Positions 50,657-59,466 of a stretch of DNA of 64,000 nt are shown here, one piece after another. Below the pieces are notes generated by a model. That model did not search any database and was not told the origin of the DNA. It saw only the letters and a program-made list of their open reading frames with translations. Position numbers and translations under genes: made by a program. This DNA comes from Drouetiella sp036703255. GTDB lineage: Bacteria; Cyanobacteriota; Cyanobacteriia; Elainellales; Elainellaceae. The stretch's first letter is position 1. Every line of letters starts with the position of its first letter. The DNA is taken from positions 39,361 through 103,360 of the forward strand of contig DATNPL010000163.1 of assembly GCA_036703255.1 (NCBI GenBank). The letters are read 5' to 3'.

Positions 50657-51508
50657 ATGTCCTTCGATAATCTCTGCAAATACCTATCAGAAAAGTATCC
50701 CGACGCCTTCACCACCTGGCTATTGGGACATTCCCCTTCTTCCCCCGTCGAAGTTCTCAAAACTGAACTCAGCATCGAACCCATCCGCGCCGATTTCGTC
50801 ACCTTCCTCAGCACCCAAGAGCGGATTCTGCATCTAGAGTTTCAGGTCAAAGTTGCCACAGAACCGCCGCTTGCCCTACGAATGCTAGATTACTGGGTGC
50901 GACTCTACCGTCGCCATCGTCGCCCCATCACCCAAGTCTTAATCTTGCTGCGCCCGCCTGCCGCCGATACCGTGATTGAAACCGAATTTCACCTCGAAGA
51001 CACCCGCCACCGCTACCGGGTGATACGCCTTTGGGAGCAAGGCCCAGAGCCGCTGCTGCAAACACCCGCCTTGATGCCGTTTGCGACTCTGAGTGCAATG
51101 CGATCGCCCGAGCAGATCCTGACTCAGGTGGCGGAGGCGGTGAGTAGAATAGAATCAGCCGAGGAGCGACAAGAAACCCTCACCTGTAGCCAGATGCTAG
51201 CCGGGTTACGGTTCACCCCCAGTTTCATCAAGCAATTTCTCCAGGAGGGACTCATGCGAGAATCTAGCGTTTATCAAGAAATCTTGCAGGAAGGCCGCCA
51301 GGAAGGTCGCCAGGAAGGCCGCCAAGAAGGAGAAGTGGCGATCGTTCTGCGGCTATTGAATCGTCGATTAGGGGCGATCGATCCTTCCCTTCAAGCCCAG
51401 ATTCAGGCGCTGACGATTCCCCAGCTAGAAGCCTTAAGCGAAGTCTTGCTGGACTTTACAGAGCGATCGGAGTTAACGGCTTGGATGGAAGCGACTCAAA
51501 CCTATTAA
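50657..51508 (+). CDS. Rpn/DUF4351-type PD-(D/E)XK nuclease-like protein
   Basis: A 283-aa protein. The N-terminal half is the PD-(D/E)XK-type domain found in Rpn and related transposase-like families: 'RADFVTFLSTQERILHLEFQVKV' has the D...E-x-Q arrangement, and 'RMLDYWVRLYRRHRRPITQVLILL' follows. A highly charged repeat 'QEGRQEGRQEGRQEGE' (about residues 212-230) joins it to a C-terminal DUF4351 helix bundle ('VLRLLNRRLGAIDPSLQAQIQALTIPQLEALSEVLLDF'). Related proteins promote DNA recombination or act in phage defence; cyanobacteria carry many copies. The catalytic Lys of the motif is replaced by Gln here, as in many members. Confidence 0.85.
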   Translation: MSFDNLCKYLSEKYPDAFTTWLLGHSPSSPVEVLKTELSIEPIRADFVTFLSTQERILHLEFQVKVATEPPLALRMLDYWVRLYRRHRRPITQVLILLRPPAADTVIETEFHLEDTRHRYRVIRLWEQGPEPLLQTPALMPFATLSAMRSPEQILTQVAEAVSRIESAEERQETLTCSQMLAGLRFTPSFIKQFLQEGLMRESSVYQEILQEGRQEGRQEGRQEGEVAIVLRLLNRRLGAIDPSLQAQIQALTIPQLEALSEVLLDFTERSELTAWMEATQTY

Positions 51509-51529
51509 ATCTAAAGATAGTGATCCGCC

Positions 51530-52273
51530 TCAGACTGTGCCGGAGGGAAAGAGCCGGAAGAGCAGGGTAAAGACGCCAAACCCCACCAGCAATGCGCCGC
51601 TAGCTGGCGTAATCCAGCTTGACCAGCGGCGTAGCTCCAGCAGCTTTTTCACCGAAGCCGTAAAGGTTCCTGCCAAAATCAACGGGGCGACATAGCCTGC
51701 CGTATAGGAAATTAGCAATACTCCCCCCAGAAACGGATCTTGGGTGGTCGCAGTCCAAGCCAGCAACGTCGCCAAAACGGGAGTGCTACAGGGAGAGGCC
51801 ACCAGCCCAAAGGTTAGCCCAATCAGATACGATCGCACTCCTTCTGGCAGGTCTTTAGAAATCCAATCCATGCCGCCCCAGTTGGGAAGCTGAATAGGGA
51901 GCGCATCCAGCAGATTAAGTCCCATCAAAATGGCAATGATGCTAACTACGATCGGTAAGCCAATGCCTACCTGGCCGTAAATCTTGCCTGCGATCGCCGC
52001 CAAAATACCTAAGGCCGCCAAAGTCGTCGCTAACCCCAAGGCAAACCAAGTCGATTGTGCCGCCGCCTGAATCCGAGTCTTGGCCTCATAGCCGCCGATA
52101 TAGCCGATCGTGATGGGCAGCATCGAGAGCATACAGGGCGTGAGGCTGGTGAGCAGCCCTGCCAGAAAGATAATGCCCACGCTGACAGGGGTGAGGTGCG
52201 TTAGCTGGTTGGCAACCAAAGCATCGGCAAAATGCCCAAGTTGATAGAGTTGGAGTTGGACGGCTTCGAGCAT
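51530..52273 (-). CDS. ccdA: CcdA/DsbD-type cytochrome c biogenesis membrane protein
   Basis: A 247-aa protein with six hydrophobic helices. Two conserved Cys are in 'LTSLTPCMLSMLPITIGYIGGYE' and 'GLVASPCSTPVLATLL', the redox pair that moves electrons from stromal/cytoplasmic thioredoxin to the lumen side. In cyanobacteria and chloroplasts CcdA supports haem attachment to cytochromes f and c6. The partner CcsA/CcsB genes are not in the window. The gene is convergent with the Rpn-like gene. Confidence 0.93.
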   Translation of the reverse strand: MLEAVQLQLYQLGHFADALVANQLTHLTPVSVGIIFLAGLLTSLTPCMLSMLPITIGYIGGYEAKTRIQAAAQSTWFALGLATTLAALGILAAIAGKIYGQVGIGLPIVVSIIAILMGLNLLDALPIQLPNWGGMDWISKDLPEGVRSYLIGLTFGLVASPCSTPVLATLLAWTATTQDPFLGGVLLISYTAGYVAPLILAGTFTASVKKLLELRRWSSWITPASGALLVGFGVFTLLFRLFPSGTV

Positions 52274-52323
52274 AGGATTTAACAGATCAGGATCGCGCTG
52301 GCTAGTCTGACGCTACTTCTATT

Positions 52324-53505
52324 CTATGGCAGTCCTGCAAGGTTCAAGATCTCGCGATCGTATCCCTCAGGCGCTGGCTCTACCTCCCAAACAATGCCTT
52401 CGTCCGGTTCGAGGGCAACCTCAATGAACAGCGAATCGATCGCAGCTTCTGCTCTATCCTCATTGCCTTCAAAAGGCTGTAAATCTTCTGTCAGCAACCG
52501 CAGCACAAAGCCCGCCGGAATACTGCCGCCCGTGACCAGACTCCGCAAGGTAAACCGCCAAACCCTGCCTGCGGTATCGGCTGGCGTGATCAGTAGCTCA
52601 TAGGGCTGCTCTGCGATCTCCAGCCGCCGAGACAGGGCAATGCCGCCTGCGTCTGCGCCTAGCTGATCGCCTCTTGCCCCAGCTGCGCTGGGCTGAAACG
52701 CCACCTGTCCCCAACCCGCCTGCTGTGCCCAATCGGAAAGATCCGATCGCAACCATTGCAGCAGCGATCGCTGTTCGGGTAAACCCTGCCGCCGCTCTGC
52801 CAGTCTTTGCCGCCAGCCACCATGCCCCACCAGCGCTCCCCAGGTCGCAAATGGGATAGCCAAGCGCGGATTGATCAAGCTGGGGTGACTGAGGCGCTCG
52901 ATTAAATTTTCGGCTTGGGCGATCGGCAGAGCCGCCAAATTGGGCACGGTGGCGCGGGTAGCTTCCTGGGGTGCCAACTGTTGCGACACCCACAGCACCC
53001 CAAAATCTGCAATTAGCTCGGAGTCGGCCAAACTGTAGGTGCGATCGCGCCAGTCATAATGCCCCTGCTGCTTGAGCTGCCGATGGGTGGCGAAACCGTT
53101 GAGCCTGACCCAGCCCTCGTCTTCATTCACCTGCACAGCCAGGTAATAATCGCCCAACCAATTCGGAATATCGACCCATTCTTGCGGCACACGCAGCTCG
53201 TCAGCATCGATCGCCTCCGAGGGAATCAGGATCAGCCGTCGTCCGGCCAGGGCGATGGCCGTACCATTCACCAGCTCCCAAAAGCTGGGTAAGGCCGCTG
53301 CATTGGGCACCACTGCCGCTGGAGCGCCATAGTCTTCCTGTAGCCAACCCTGGACTGCCTGGACACAGAGCCGATTCAGGTATCCATTCCATTGGCTGGC
53401 GGCATCGCCCAAGGCTCGACTGCTCTGCCATGCCGCTGTCCGGCTCGGCTCGTCTATTTCTAACCAGACTTGTGTTGATTCAAAAACCCCCGAACCATAG
53501 CTCAT
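52324..53505 (-). CDS. DUF1822 family protein
   Basis: ATG 53505 is preferred to a TTG five codons upstream; 393 aa. The protein has the typical DUF1822 order: 'QWNGYLNRLCVQAVQGWLQEDYG' near residue 45, then 'GRRLILIPSEAIDADELRVPQEWVDIPNWLGDYYLAVQVNEDEGWVRLNGFATH', a middle segment, and a beta-rich end ('QPYELLITPADTAGRVWRFTLRSL'). Its function is unknown. In cyanobacteria DUF1822 genes commonly lie beside a divergent sigma factor, as here (163 bp upstream on the same strand), suggesting a regulatory link. Confidence 0.88.
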   Translation of the reverse strand: MSYGSGVFESTQVWLEIDEPSRTAAWQSSRALGDAASQWNGYLNRLCVQAVQGWLQEDYGAPAAVVPNAAALPSFWELVNGTAIALAGRRLILIPSEAIDADELRVPQEWVDIPNWLGDYYLAVQVNEDEGWVRLNGFATHRQLKQQGHYDWRDRTYSLADSELIADFGVLWVSQQLAPQEATRATVPNLAALPIAQAENLIERLSHPSLINPRLAIPFATWGALVGHGGWRQRLAERRQGLPEQRSLLQWLRSDLSDWAQQAGWGQVAFQPSAAGARGDQLGADAGGIALSRRLEIAEQPYELLITPADTAGRVWRFTLRSLVTGGSIPAGFVLRLLTEDLQPFEGNEDRAEAAIDSLFIEVALEPDEGIVWEVEPAPEGYDREILNLAGLP

Positions 53506-53667
53506 AATTCCTGTCCTCAAACCTTTTTCTGCAATTTTCTATCGGAGGTGTTTTCGAGATCTTGTTTGTTTGAGATCAGCGTCGCTGTGTTTTAGATACT
53601 GTGTTTTAAATAAAGTGTTTCAAACAAACAGCTTTTCAAATTAACGGGTAGAGATGTCCTGCGATTT

Positions 53668-54879
53668 CTAGCTTTTGCCATAACGCCCGACTAGCCATTC
53701 TTCGAGTGCTGCGCTTGTAGCCTTGAGTAGGTCTGAAGTCGGCACAATATGCAGGGTTTCTTCTCCCCAGAGGGCCAGCGCCTTGAGCAGCGATTCTCGG
53801 GCTTTGGTCAACCGCCGCGAAATCGTGTATTGCTTCATCTGTAAGCGATCGGCGATTTGCTGCTGCGTCAGATCTCCCGCATAGTAAAGGGCAATTAGCT
53901 CCTGAAGGGTTGGCTCAAGCTGACGAATGGCAGATTCCAAGACTTCCCCAAGCTGCGATCGCCATGCCTTGCGTGTCTCTGCCTCTTCGGCGGCAATCAG
54001 TTCGGTCAGCAGAGACTCTGTTTTAGAGGTTTCTGACAGATCATCCAAAAATTCCCCCGACTCCTGCCCTGGCTTGGGTCGGTTGATAGAAATCACGTTG
54101 GGATAGAGGTAGGCTCGCGCAGCTTTAGCACAGGTGGCTAGCCATTTCTCGACGGTTTCAGGCGTGGCCGTTCGCTGCGATCGCTCAGCATTGTCGCTGC
54201 CAGCTTCGCTATTGGCAGAATTGTAGTAGCGGGCGATCGCTTCCCAGGTGTCTCGCTCAGGTTTAGACAGCTTGCGGGTTCCAGTCATTTGCTGCGGCAC
54301 ATAAATCAGCTTAAATCCTGTCCAGGCCAGGATAGAGGTGGCGATCGCAGATTCTGAGGCTCCGGCGCTGCGCAAGGCTTCTGTGAGGCGCTTTTGGCTG
54401 AGCTTACGCAGAAGCGCCCAGTCTGTGCAGATGTCAACGGCCTGCCGCTGCCGTAGATTTTCGCGAATCAGGCTGTTGAGCGTGGCGCTAGCATAGCTTT
54501 TAAAATTGAATCCTTGCTGCGCGTCAAAGCCTTTGAGCACGCGATCGGCTTGGGCAATCGCCATCTGAAAGCAGTCTGCCAGCGTAAACTGCGAACTGGC
54601 AAAGCTGCTTGCCGTCTTTTGGGCAACCCAGTAGCAAGGCTCTTGCACATAGGCTGTCAGGTGCGCCTGCGCCAGCTGACCGAAGCGATCGGGTTCTGCC
54701 CGCCAGAGCTTATGCCAATAGAGTGCCCAGAAGTTCTCTGGCTCTTGCCGCTGAGCCTTTTCCAGCCGCTGCTCCATACTGCGCCGCAGCCGTCCATCCG
54801 TGGCCCAATTGCGAAAGCGATCGCCATCAAATTGGAGAAACGTCGAGAACTGTTCAACCAAACTTTGCCGAGGACGCAT
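53668..54879 (-). CDS. Divergent sigma-70 family factor
   Basis: A 403-aa protein. Its middle has 'FQMAIAQADRVLKGFDAQQGFNFKSYASATLNSLIRENLRQRQAVD', a sigma region 2-like segment. The C-terminus has a clear region 4 helix-turn-helix: 'LEPTLQELIALYYAGDLTQQQIADRLQMKQYTISRRLTKARESLLKAL'. A long insertion separates the two, and canonical promoter-recognition residues are altered, so it belongs to the divergent cyanobacterial group paired with DUF1822. Promoter target unknown. A degenerate palindrome lies upstream at 54929-54963. Confidence 0.82.
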   Translation of the reverse strand: MRPRQSLVEQFSTFLQFDGDRFRNWATDGRLRRSMEQRLEKAQRQEPENFWALYWHKLWRAEPDRFGQLAQAHLTAYVQEPCYWVAQKTASSFASSQFTLADCFQMAIAQADRVLKGFDAQQGFNFKSYASATLNSLIRENLRQRQAVDICTDWALLRKLSQKRLTEALRSAGASESAIATSILAWTGFKLIYVPQQMTGTRKLSKPERDTWEAIARYYNSANSEAGSDNAERSQRTATPETVEKWLATCAKAARAYLYPNVISINRPKPGQESGEFLDDLSETSKTESLLTELIAAEEAETRKAWRSQLGEVLESAIRQLEPTLQELIALYYAGDLTQQQIADRLQMKQYTISRRLTKARESLLKALALWGEETLHIVPTSDLLKATSAALEEWLVGRYGKS

Positions 54880-54928
54880 ATCGGAAATGGGGGGTTGAAA
54901 GGATCATGACCCGTCGATTCGGGGTTTG

Positions 54929-54963
54929 TTTTTGGCAAAGCGCACTGCGCCTTGGGCTAAAAA
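54929..54963. repeat. Degenerate palindrome with core GCGC-ACT-GCGC
   Basis: GCGC-ACT-GCGC (54940-54950) is flanked by imperfectly paired arms: TTTTTGGCAAA on the left and CTTGGGCTAAAAA on the right, with at least one mismatch and a bulge. It looks like a decayed member of the GCGC-NNN-GCGC palindrome family, between the sigma and Nudix genes. Confidence 0.5.
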
Positions 54964-55082
54964 GATCACACGCCGGGTAAAGCTCATTCTATGATCTGTC
55001 GGGAGATGTGCAGGCACAGGATGATGTTTTGAGGGTACATTAATCTGGCTATAAATTTTTCCCTAAGGAATATGAACTCAAT

Positions 55083-55634
55083 ATGGTTTTACACTTTCAG
55101 GAAAAGGGTCGCGTAAATCCCGTTGCAGCAGGCGATCGCATGATGGCAGATGCCTACGGCATGGCCTTAGATCATCTCGTGATTACCTGTGTAGACCTGG
55201 TGTTAACCCATCACAATCGGGTGCTGCTCACCCAGCGCCAGCGCCCGCCGCGAGCCTCCTGGTGGCTGATTGGAGGCCGAATGATGGCGGGAGAGTCTCC
55301 GACCGAAGCCGCCCTGCGCAAAGCTTCTGAGGAAGCTAATTTGCAGGATTTAACCGCCGATCGCCTGCGCTATGTGGGTGCCTATTCGACTTGTTTCGCG
55401 ACACGTCACCAGCCCCCTCAACACCACGGACTCCATAGCCTTAACTTAACCTATCAACTGGAATTGACCGAGGCAGAGCAGGGGGCGATCGCGCTCATAC
55501 CTGAAGAATATAGCGATTGGCGGTGGGTTGAGGTGACGCAAGTGGCCGCTATCCTAGCTGAGGATGGTTCATCCGATGCGGCGATCAACCAGGCACTCCT
55601 GCGCGTCATTCAAGATCTAGATCACCTTTTCTGA
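55083..55634 (+). CDS. Nudix hydrolase
   Basis: A 183-aa Nudix protein. The Nudix box is 'GGRMMAGESPTEAALRKASEEANL' with the G-x5-E-x7-R-x-x-x-E-E core, but the Glu after Arg (R-E-U) is Lys here, a deviation that could alter metal binding or activity. Preceding 'VLLTQRQRPPRASWWLIGG' and following 'LNLTYQLELTEAEQGAI' fit the fold. Substrate unknown; it probably acts on a nucleoside diphosphate derivative. Confidence 0.85.
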   Translation: MVLHFQEKGRVNPVAAGDRMMADAYGMALDHLVITCVDLVLTHHNRVLLTQRQRPPRASWWLIGGRMMAGESPTEAALRKASEEANLQDLTADRLRYVGAYSTCFATRHQPPQHHGLHSLNLTYQLELTEAEQGAIALIPEEYSDWRWVEVTQVAAILAEDGSSDAAINQALLRVIQDLDHLF

Positions 55635-55684
55635 TCGCTATCAGCCGTAAACTCAAATACTGGTACAAGATCAATCACCGCACG

Positions 55685-57874
55685 ATGGGCAACTTGCTCC
55701 AGCTCTCGTCTACTCATTGGATAGCAAAGCTTTTCAGAAAAGTTCCCCTGCGAGCTGTTCTGATTGTTCCTTTCGTGCTGCTCATTGTCTGGGTGGTGGG
55801 GCTGACGGGCTATTTGTCCTATCTCAACGGGCAAAATGCCGTGCGAGATTTGGTGGGGCAGCTAGAGCAGCAAGTGGGCGATCGGGTCGTGCAAAAGCTG
55901 GGAGACTATCTGAAAACGCCCCAACTCGTTACCCAAATCAATGCCGATGCCGTCCGTCTGGGCTTTTTGGATCTAGAAGATATTCCGGCACTAGAGCGCC
56001 ATTTTCAAAGCCAATTTTGGCAGTTTAACAATCTTCAAGACAGCATTCGTTATGGAGAAGCGCGTCAGTCTGATCCGGCTTCTTGTCCCAAACCGCCTCC
56101 GAGCAAGCTGACCTACATCGCCCTAGCGAGTGAAACAGGCAACTATCTCGATCTGGGCTACAACCCTAGCGGCAATTTAGAAACGACCATTCGAGATCGC
56201 CGCAGAGATGACATTACTCGGATTTGGCAGGTGAATCCTTGGGGTAAACGGGGTGACTTTTTAGACACCATTCCCGACTACAGGCCGCAGAGTCGCCCCT
56301 GGTATCAAAAAGCGGCTCAAACTGGAAAGGTCGTCTGGCTTGATCCCTATCTGCTTCTGCCCTACAACGATTGGATTATCTCAGTCGATCGCCCCATTTT
56401 CAACCCGCAAGGAGAGCTAATTGGTGTTGCCGATGCGACGCTCAGCCTATCGGGCGTAAGCGAGTTTTTGCATCAGCTGAAAGTGGGTCAGACAGGACAG
56501 GTGTTTATCTTGCAGCCCAACGGCAAAGATGCCAAGGGCGCAATGATGCGCGATGAGCAGGGCAACCCGATCGCCCAATTAATTGGCTCTTCTAACCATC
56601 AAAGCCTTTGTCAAGCCGACAGCCGCGATCTCAACGTTCTGCAAAGCGAAGATCCGCTAACGCGGGCAACGGCGCTGCATTTGCAAAAGACCTTCGGCAG
56701 TTTTAGCAGCATCAACCGCACCAACGGTCGCCAGGTTCCCGATCTGTGGCTAGAGGGCGATCGTCATTTTGTTAAAATTTTCACTTTCCCTGGCTCGCTG
56801 CGTGCTGAGTTTCAAGGACTCAATTGGCTGGTGGTGGTGGTGGTGCCCCAAGAAGATTTCATGGCGCAAATTAATCAAAACACCCGCAATACAACGCTGC
56901 TGTGTCTGCTGGCTTTAGCGGTGGCGATCGCCATTGGCACCAGCATCAACCGCTGGATCACGCGATCGATCCGTCAGCTCAGCCATGCTGCCGAGGCTCT
57001 GGCTCAAGGCGACTGGGATCGGCAGGTGTTGATTCGATCGCCCAACGAACTGGGAACCTTAAGCCATGCCTTTAACCATATGCGGCAGCAGCTCAAGCAA
57101 TCTCATCATCAGTTAGAGCAGTACTCTCGCGGATTAGAGCAGAAAAACGAGCAGCTAGAAACGTTGGAGGCTGAGCTGCGCCGCCAGCTTAATCTCTTTC
57201 TCCATGCGGTTTCTCATGACTTGCGCAACCCGGTGATTGGCACTTCGCTCGTGCTCAACCTGATCAAAACTCAGCCTGGAGACGATCTGAAGCTGCCCCG
57301 CAGAGTTCTAGAGCGGATGATCGATAGCAATCAGCATCAGCTTGATCTAATCAATTCTTTGATTGATACTCACGCGGCTGAAATTTGGGGAATATCGGTG
57401 CAGCGCCAGCCGATTTCGCTACAACAAGTGGTGAATGGGGCGATCGCTGACCTCCAGCCTATTCTAGACAAAGAGCGGGCGACGTTAGATAACCGCATCT
57501 TTGCCGATCTGCCGCTTATTTCTGCCGACGCCCTTCAGGTGTCTCGGGTCTATCAAAACCTGATTGCCAATGCCCTAAAACACAATCCACCCGGTCTAAT
57601 TTTGACGCTAGATGCCCAGCCGGATGGCGACTGGCTGCGCTGCACCGTGACTGACAATGGAGTGGGCATTCACCCCAACCAGCGCGATCGGCTGTTTGAT
57701 CCTTACTTCCGAGGCGACCAAAAGCCCAAATCGGTGGGATTGGGGCTAGGGCTATATCTTTGTCGGCAAATTATTCAAGCACATGGCGGCGAGATTGATG
57801 TGCAGAGCAAGCTGGGCGAGGGCACGACTTTTTGGTTTACCTTGCCCTTAAGCCAGCCCGTCGCCGTGACTTAA
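55685..57874 (+). CDS. Membrane sensor histidine kinase (Cache - HAMP - HisKA - HATPase)
   Basis: A 729-aa kinase. TM1 is near 20-45 ('AVLIVPFVLLIVWVVGLTGYL'). A double-Cache sensor domain (about 50-390) contains 'RPWYQKAAQTGKVVWLDPYLLL' and 'SVDRPIFNPQGELIGVADATLSL'. TM2 is near 400-420 and a HAMP domain about 420-475, then a coiled coil. HisKA has phospho-acceptor His511 in 'LHAVSHDLRNPV'. The HATPase has 'NLIANALKHNP' (N box), 'VTDNGVGIHP' (G1) and 'SVGLGLGLYLCRQII' (G2). It should sense a small ligand outside the membrane; no response regulator gene is adjacent. Confidence 0.93.
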   Translation: MGNLLQLSSTHWIAKLFRKVPLRAVLIVPFVLLIVWVVGLTGYLSYLNGQNAVRDLVGQLEQQVGDRVVQKLGDYLKTPQLVTQINADAVRLGFLDLEDIPALERHFQSQFWQFNNLQDSIRYGEARQSDPASCPKPPPSKLTYIALASETGNYLDLGYNPSGNLETTIRDRRRDDITRIWQVNPWGKRGDFLDTIPDYRPQSRPWYQKAAQTGKVVWLDPYLLLPYNDWIISVDRPIFNPQGELIGVADATLSLSGVSEFLHQLKVGQTGQVFILQPNGKDAKGAMMRDEQGNPIAQLIGSSNHQSLCQADSRDLNVLQSEDPLTRATALHLQKTFGSFSSINRTNGRQVPDLWLEGDRHFVKIFTFPGSLRAEFQGLNWLVVVVVPQEDFMAQINQNTRNTTLLCLLALAVAIAIGTSINRWITRSIRQLSHAAEALAQGDWDRQVLIRSPNELGTLSHAFNHMRQQLKQSHHQLEQYSRGLEQKNEQLETLEAELRRQLNLFLHAVSHDLRNPVIGTSLVLNLIKTQPGDDLKLPRRVLERMIDSNQHQLDLINSLIDTHAAEIWGISVQRQPISLQQVVNGAIADLQPILDKERATLDNRIFADLPLISADALQVSRVYQNLIANALKHNPPGLILTLDAQPDGDWLRCTVTDNGVGIHPNQRDRLFDPYFRGDQKPKSVGLGLGLYLCRQIIQAHGGEIDVQSKLGEGTTFWFTLPLSQPVAVT

Positions 57875-58005
57875 GCGGAGGTGTTGGGTAAGCGCTAGAT
57901 AAAACGGCTTTGTTACAAAGCAGCAATGTTTGACAGGTCGTCTTTTGATCTTTGGAGATAAATCGAACAGGATTTAACCGTCGATTCAGTCAGGGTTCAC
58001 GAGCC

Positions 58006-59466
58006 ATGACGGAGCCGCAGTCAGTCCCTATATCTCCGCAGCGCATGTCTACCGCAAACATCACCACCGATCGCCCTAGCGTAGAGTCTCCGTCCAATCG
58101 CTTCTATCGCACGGTTTGGCGCTGGCATTTTTATGCAGGGCTGTTTGTTATTCCCTTTATGCTGATGCTGGCGCTCACGGGGATAATTTACCTGTTTAAG
58201 CCACAGCTAGATGCCGTCATGTATCGCAATCTAATGTTTGTCCCGCCTGGGAGCACGGTTTTGCCCTATACCCAGCAGGTCGATGCCGCCAAAGCCCTCC
58301 ATCCAGACGCAGCGATCTCAAAAATTATCCCCAGCGTCGCGGCTAACCGCAGCACCGAAGTGGAGATTAAAGCGGGCGATCGCACCTTGATGGTATTCGT
58401 TAATCCCTATACGGGTGAAGTCCTGGGCGATCGCGACGAAGTGCAGAACCTCCAAAGCATAGCTCGTAAGCTTCATGGCGAACTGATGATCGGCAAAGTG
58501 GGCGATTATTTGATTGAGCTAGCCGCCTGTTGGGGATTGGTGCTGTTGATTACAGGACTTTATCTCTGGCTGCCGCGCAAAGGTTTGTCGGTTTGGGGGA
58601 CGCTGCTGCCGCGCTTGGGCAACCGCAACAGACGAATTTTTTGGCGCGACTTACATGCGGTTCCCGGCCTGTATGGAGCGTTGCTGATTGGGTTTTTAAT
58701 CTTGACGGGCTTACCCTGGACAGGCTTCTGGGGCGAAACCTTTGCTCAAGTCTGGAAACAGTTTCCGGCGCAAATGTGGAATGATGTGCCCCAATCTACG
58801 CGGCTAACCGGATCGCTGAATCAGAATGGGCAAAATGTGCCCTGGGCGGTCGAGCAAATGCCCCTGCCGCTGAGCCAGAAGCCGAGCCAGTCCCATGACC
58901 ACAGCGCAGGACATAGCCTCTCAGGCCATGCTGAAGCTGCGCCTGTCACTTTGAATTCTGTCATAGCTTTGGCACAGGCTAAAGGCGTTGTGCCGGGATT
59001 TAATGTTACCTTGCCTGACGGCGAAACGGGTGTGTACACGGTGTCAGCATTTCCCGATGACCCTGCCCAGGAAGCCACTCTGCATATTGACCAATACAGC
59101 GGCGCAGTGCTGGCTGATGTGCGCTGGCAGCAGTATGGCCTGGTGCCTAAAGCCGTTGAGCTAGGCGTTGCCATTCACATGGGCAAATATTTTGGACTGG
59201 CGAACCAGCTCTTAATGCTTTTCGCCTGTCTGGTGATTCTGCTGCTGTGCGTCAGCGGAGTCGTGCTCTGGTGGAAGCGCCGTCCTGCCGATCGCCTGGG
59301 TGCGCCGCCTTTGCCAGAGCATGTGCAGCAGTGGAGAATACCGTTAGCGATCGTCGCCATTTTAGGGTTTGCTTTTCCGCTGGTGGGCTTGTCGCTGGTG
59401 ACGGTCTTACTGCTGGATTATGGAGTGTTTTCGCGCATTCCTGCCTTGAGACGCCTGCTGAGCTAG
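58006..59466 (+). CDS. PepSY-associated membrane protein
   Basis: ATG 58006 (MTEPQSVPIS) is preferred to a TTG at 57952; 486 aa. Four transmembrane helices are visible ('FYAGLFVIPFMLMLALTGIIYLF', 'ELAACWGLVLLITGLYLWLP', 'YGALLIGFLILTGLPW' and 'LLMLFACLVILLLCVSGVVLWWKRR'). There are PepSY-type periplasmic segments ('AVMYRN...AAKALHPDAAISKIIP', 'ATLHIDQYSGAVLADVRW'). A His-rich loop 'SHDHSAGHSLSGHAEA' near residue 300 may bind metal. Relatives function in iron-siderophore reduction or metal uptake. The stop is 4 bp from the left end of an IS5-like element. Confidence 0.88.
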   Translation: MTEPQSVPISPQRMSTANITTDRPSVESPSNRFYRTVWRWHFYAGLFVIPFMLMLALTGIIYLFKPQLDAVMYRNLMFVPPGSTVLPYTQQVDAAKALHPDAAISKIIPSVAANRSTEVEIKAGDRTLMVFVNPYTGEVLGDRDEVQNLQSIARKLHGELMIGKVGDYLIELAACWGLVLLITGLYLWLPRKGLSVWGTLLPRLGNRNRRIFWRDLHAVPGLYGALLIGFLILTGLPWTGFWGETFAQVWKQFPAQMWNDVPQSTRLTGSLNQNGQNVPWAVEQMPLPLSQKPSQSHDHSAGHSLSGHAEAAPVTLNSVIALAQAKGVVPGFNVTLPDGETGVYTVSAFPDDPAQEATLHIDQYSGAVLADVRWQQYGLVPKAVELGVAIHMGKYFGLANQLLMLFACLVILLLCVSGVVLWWKRRPADRLGAPPLPEHVQQWRIPLAIVAILGFAFPLVGLSLVTVLLLDYGVFSRIPALRRLLS

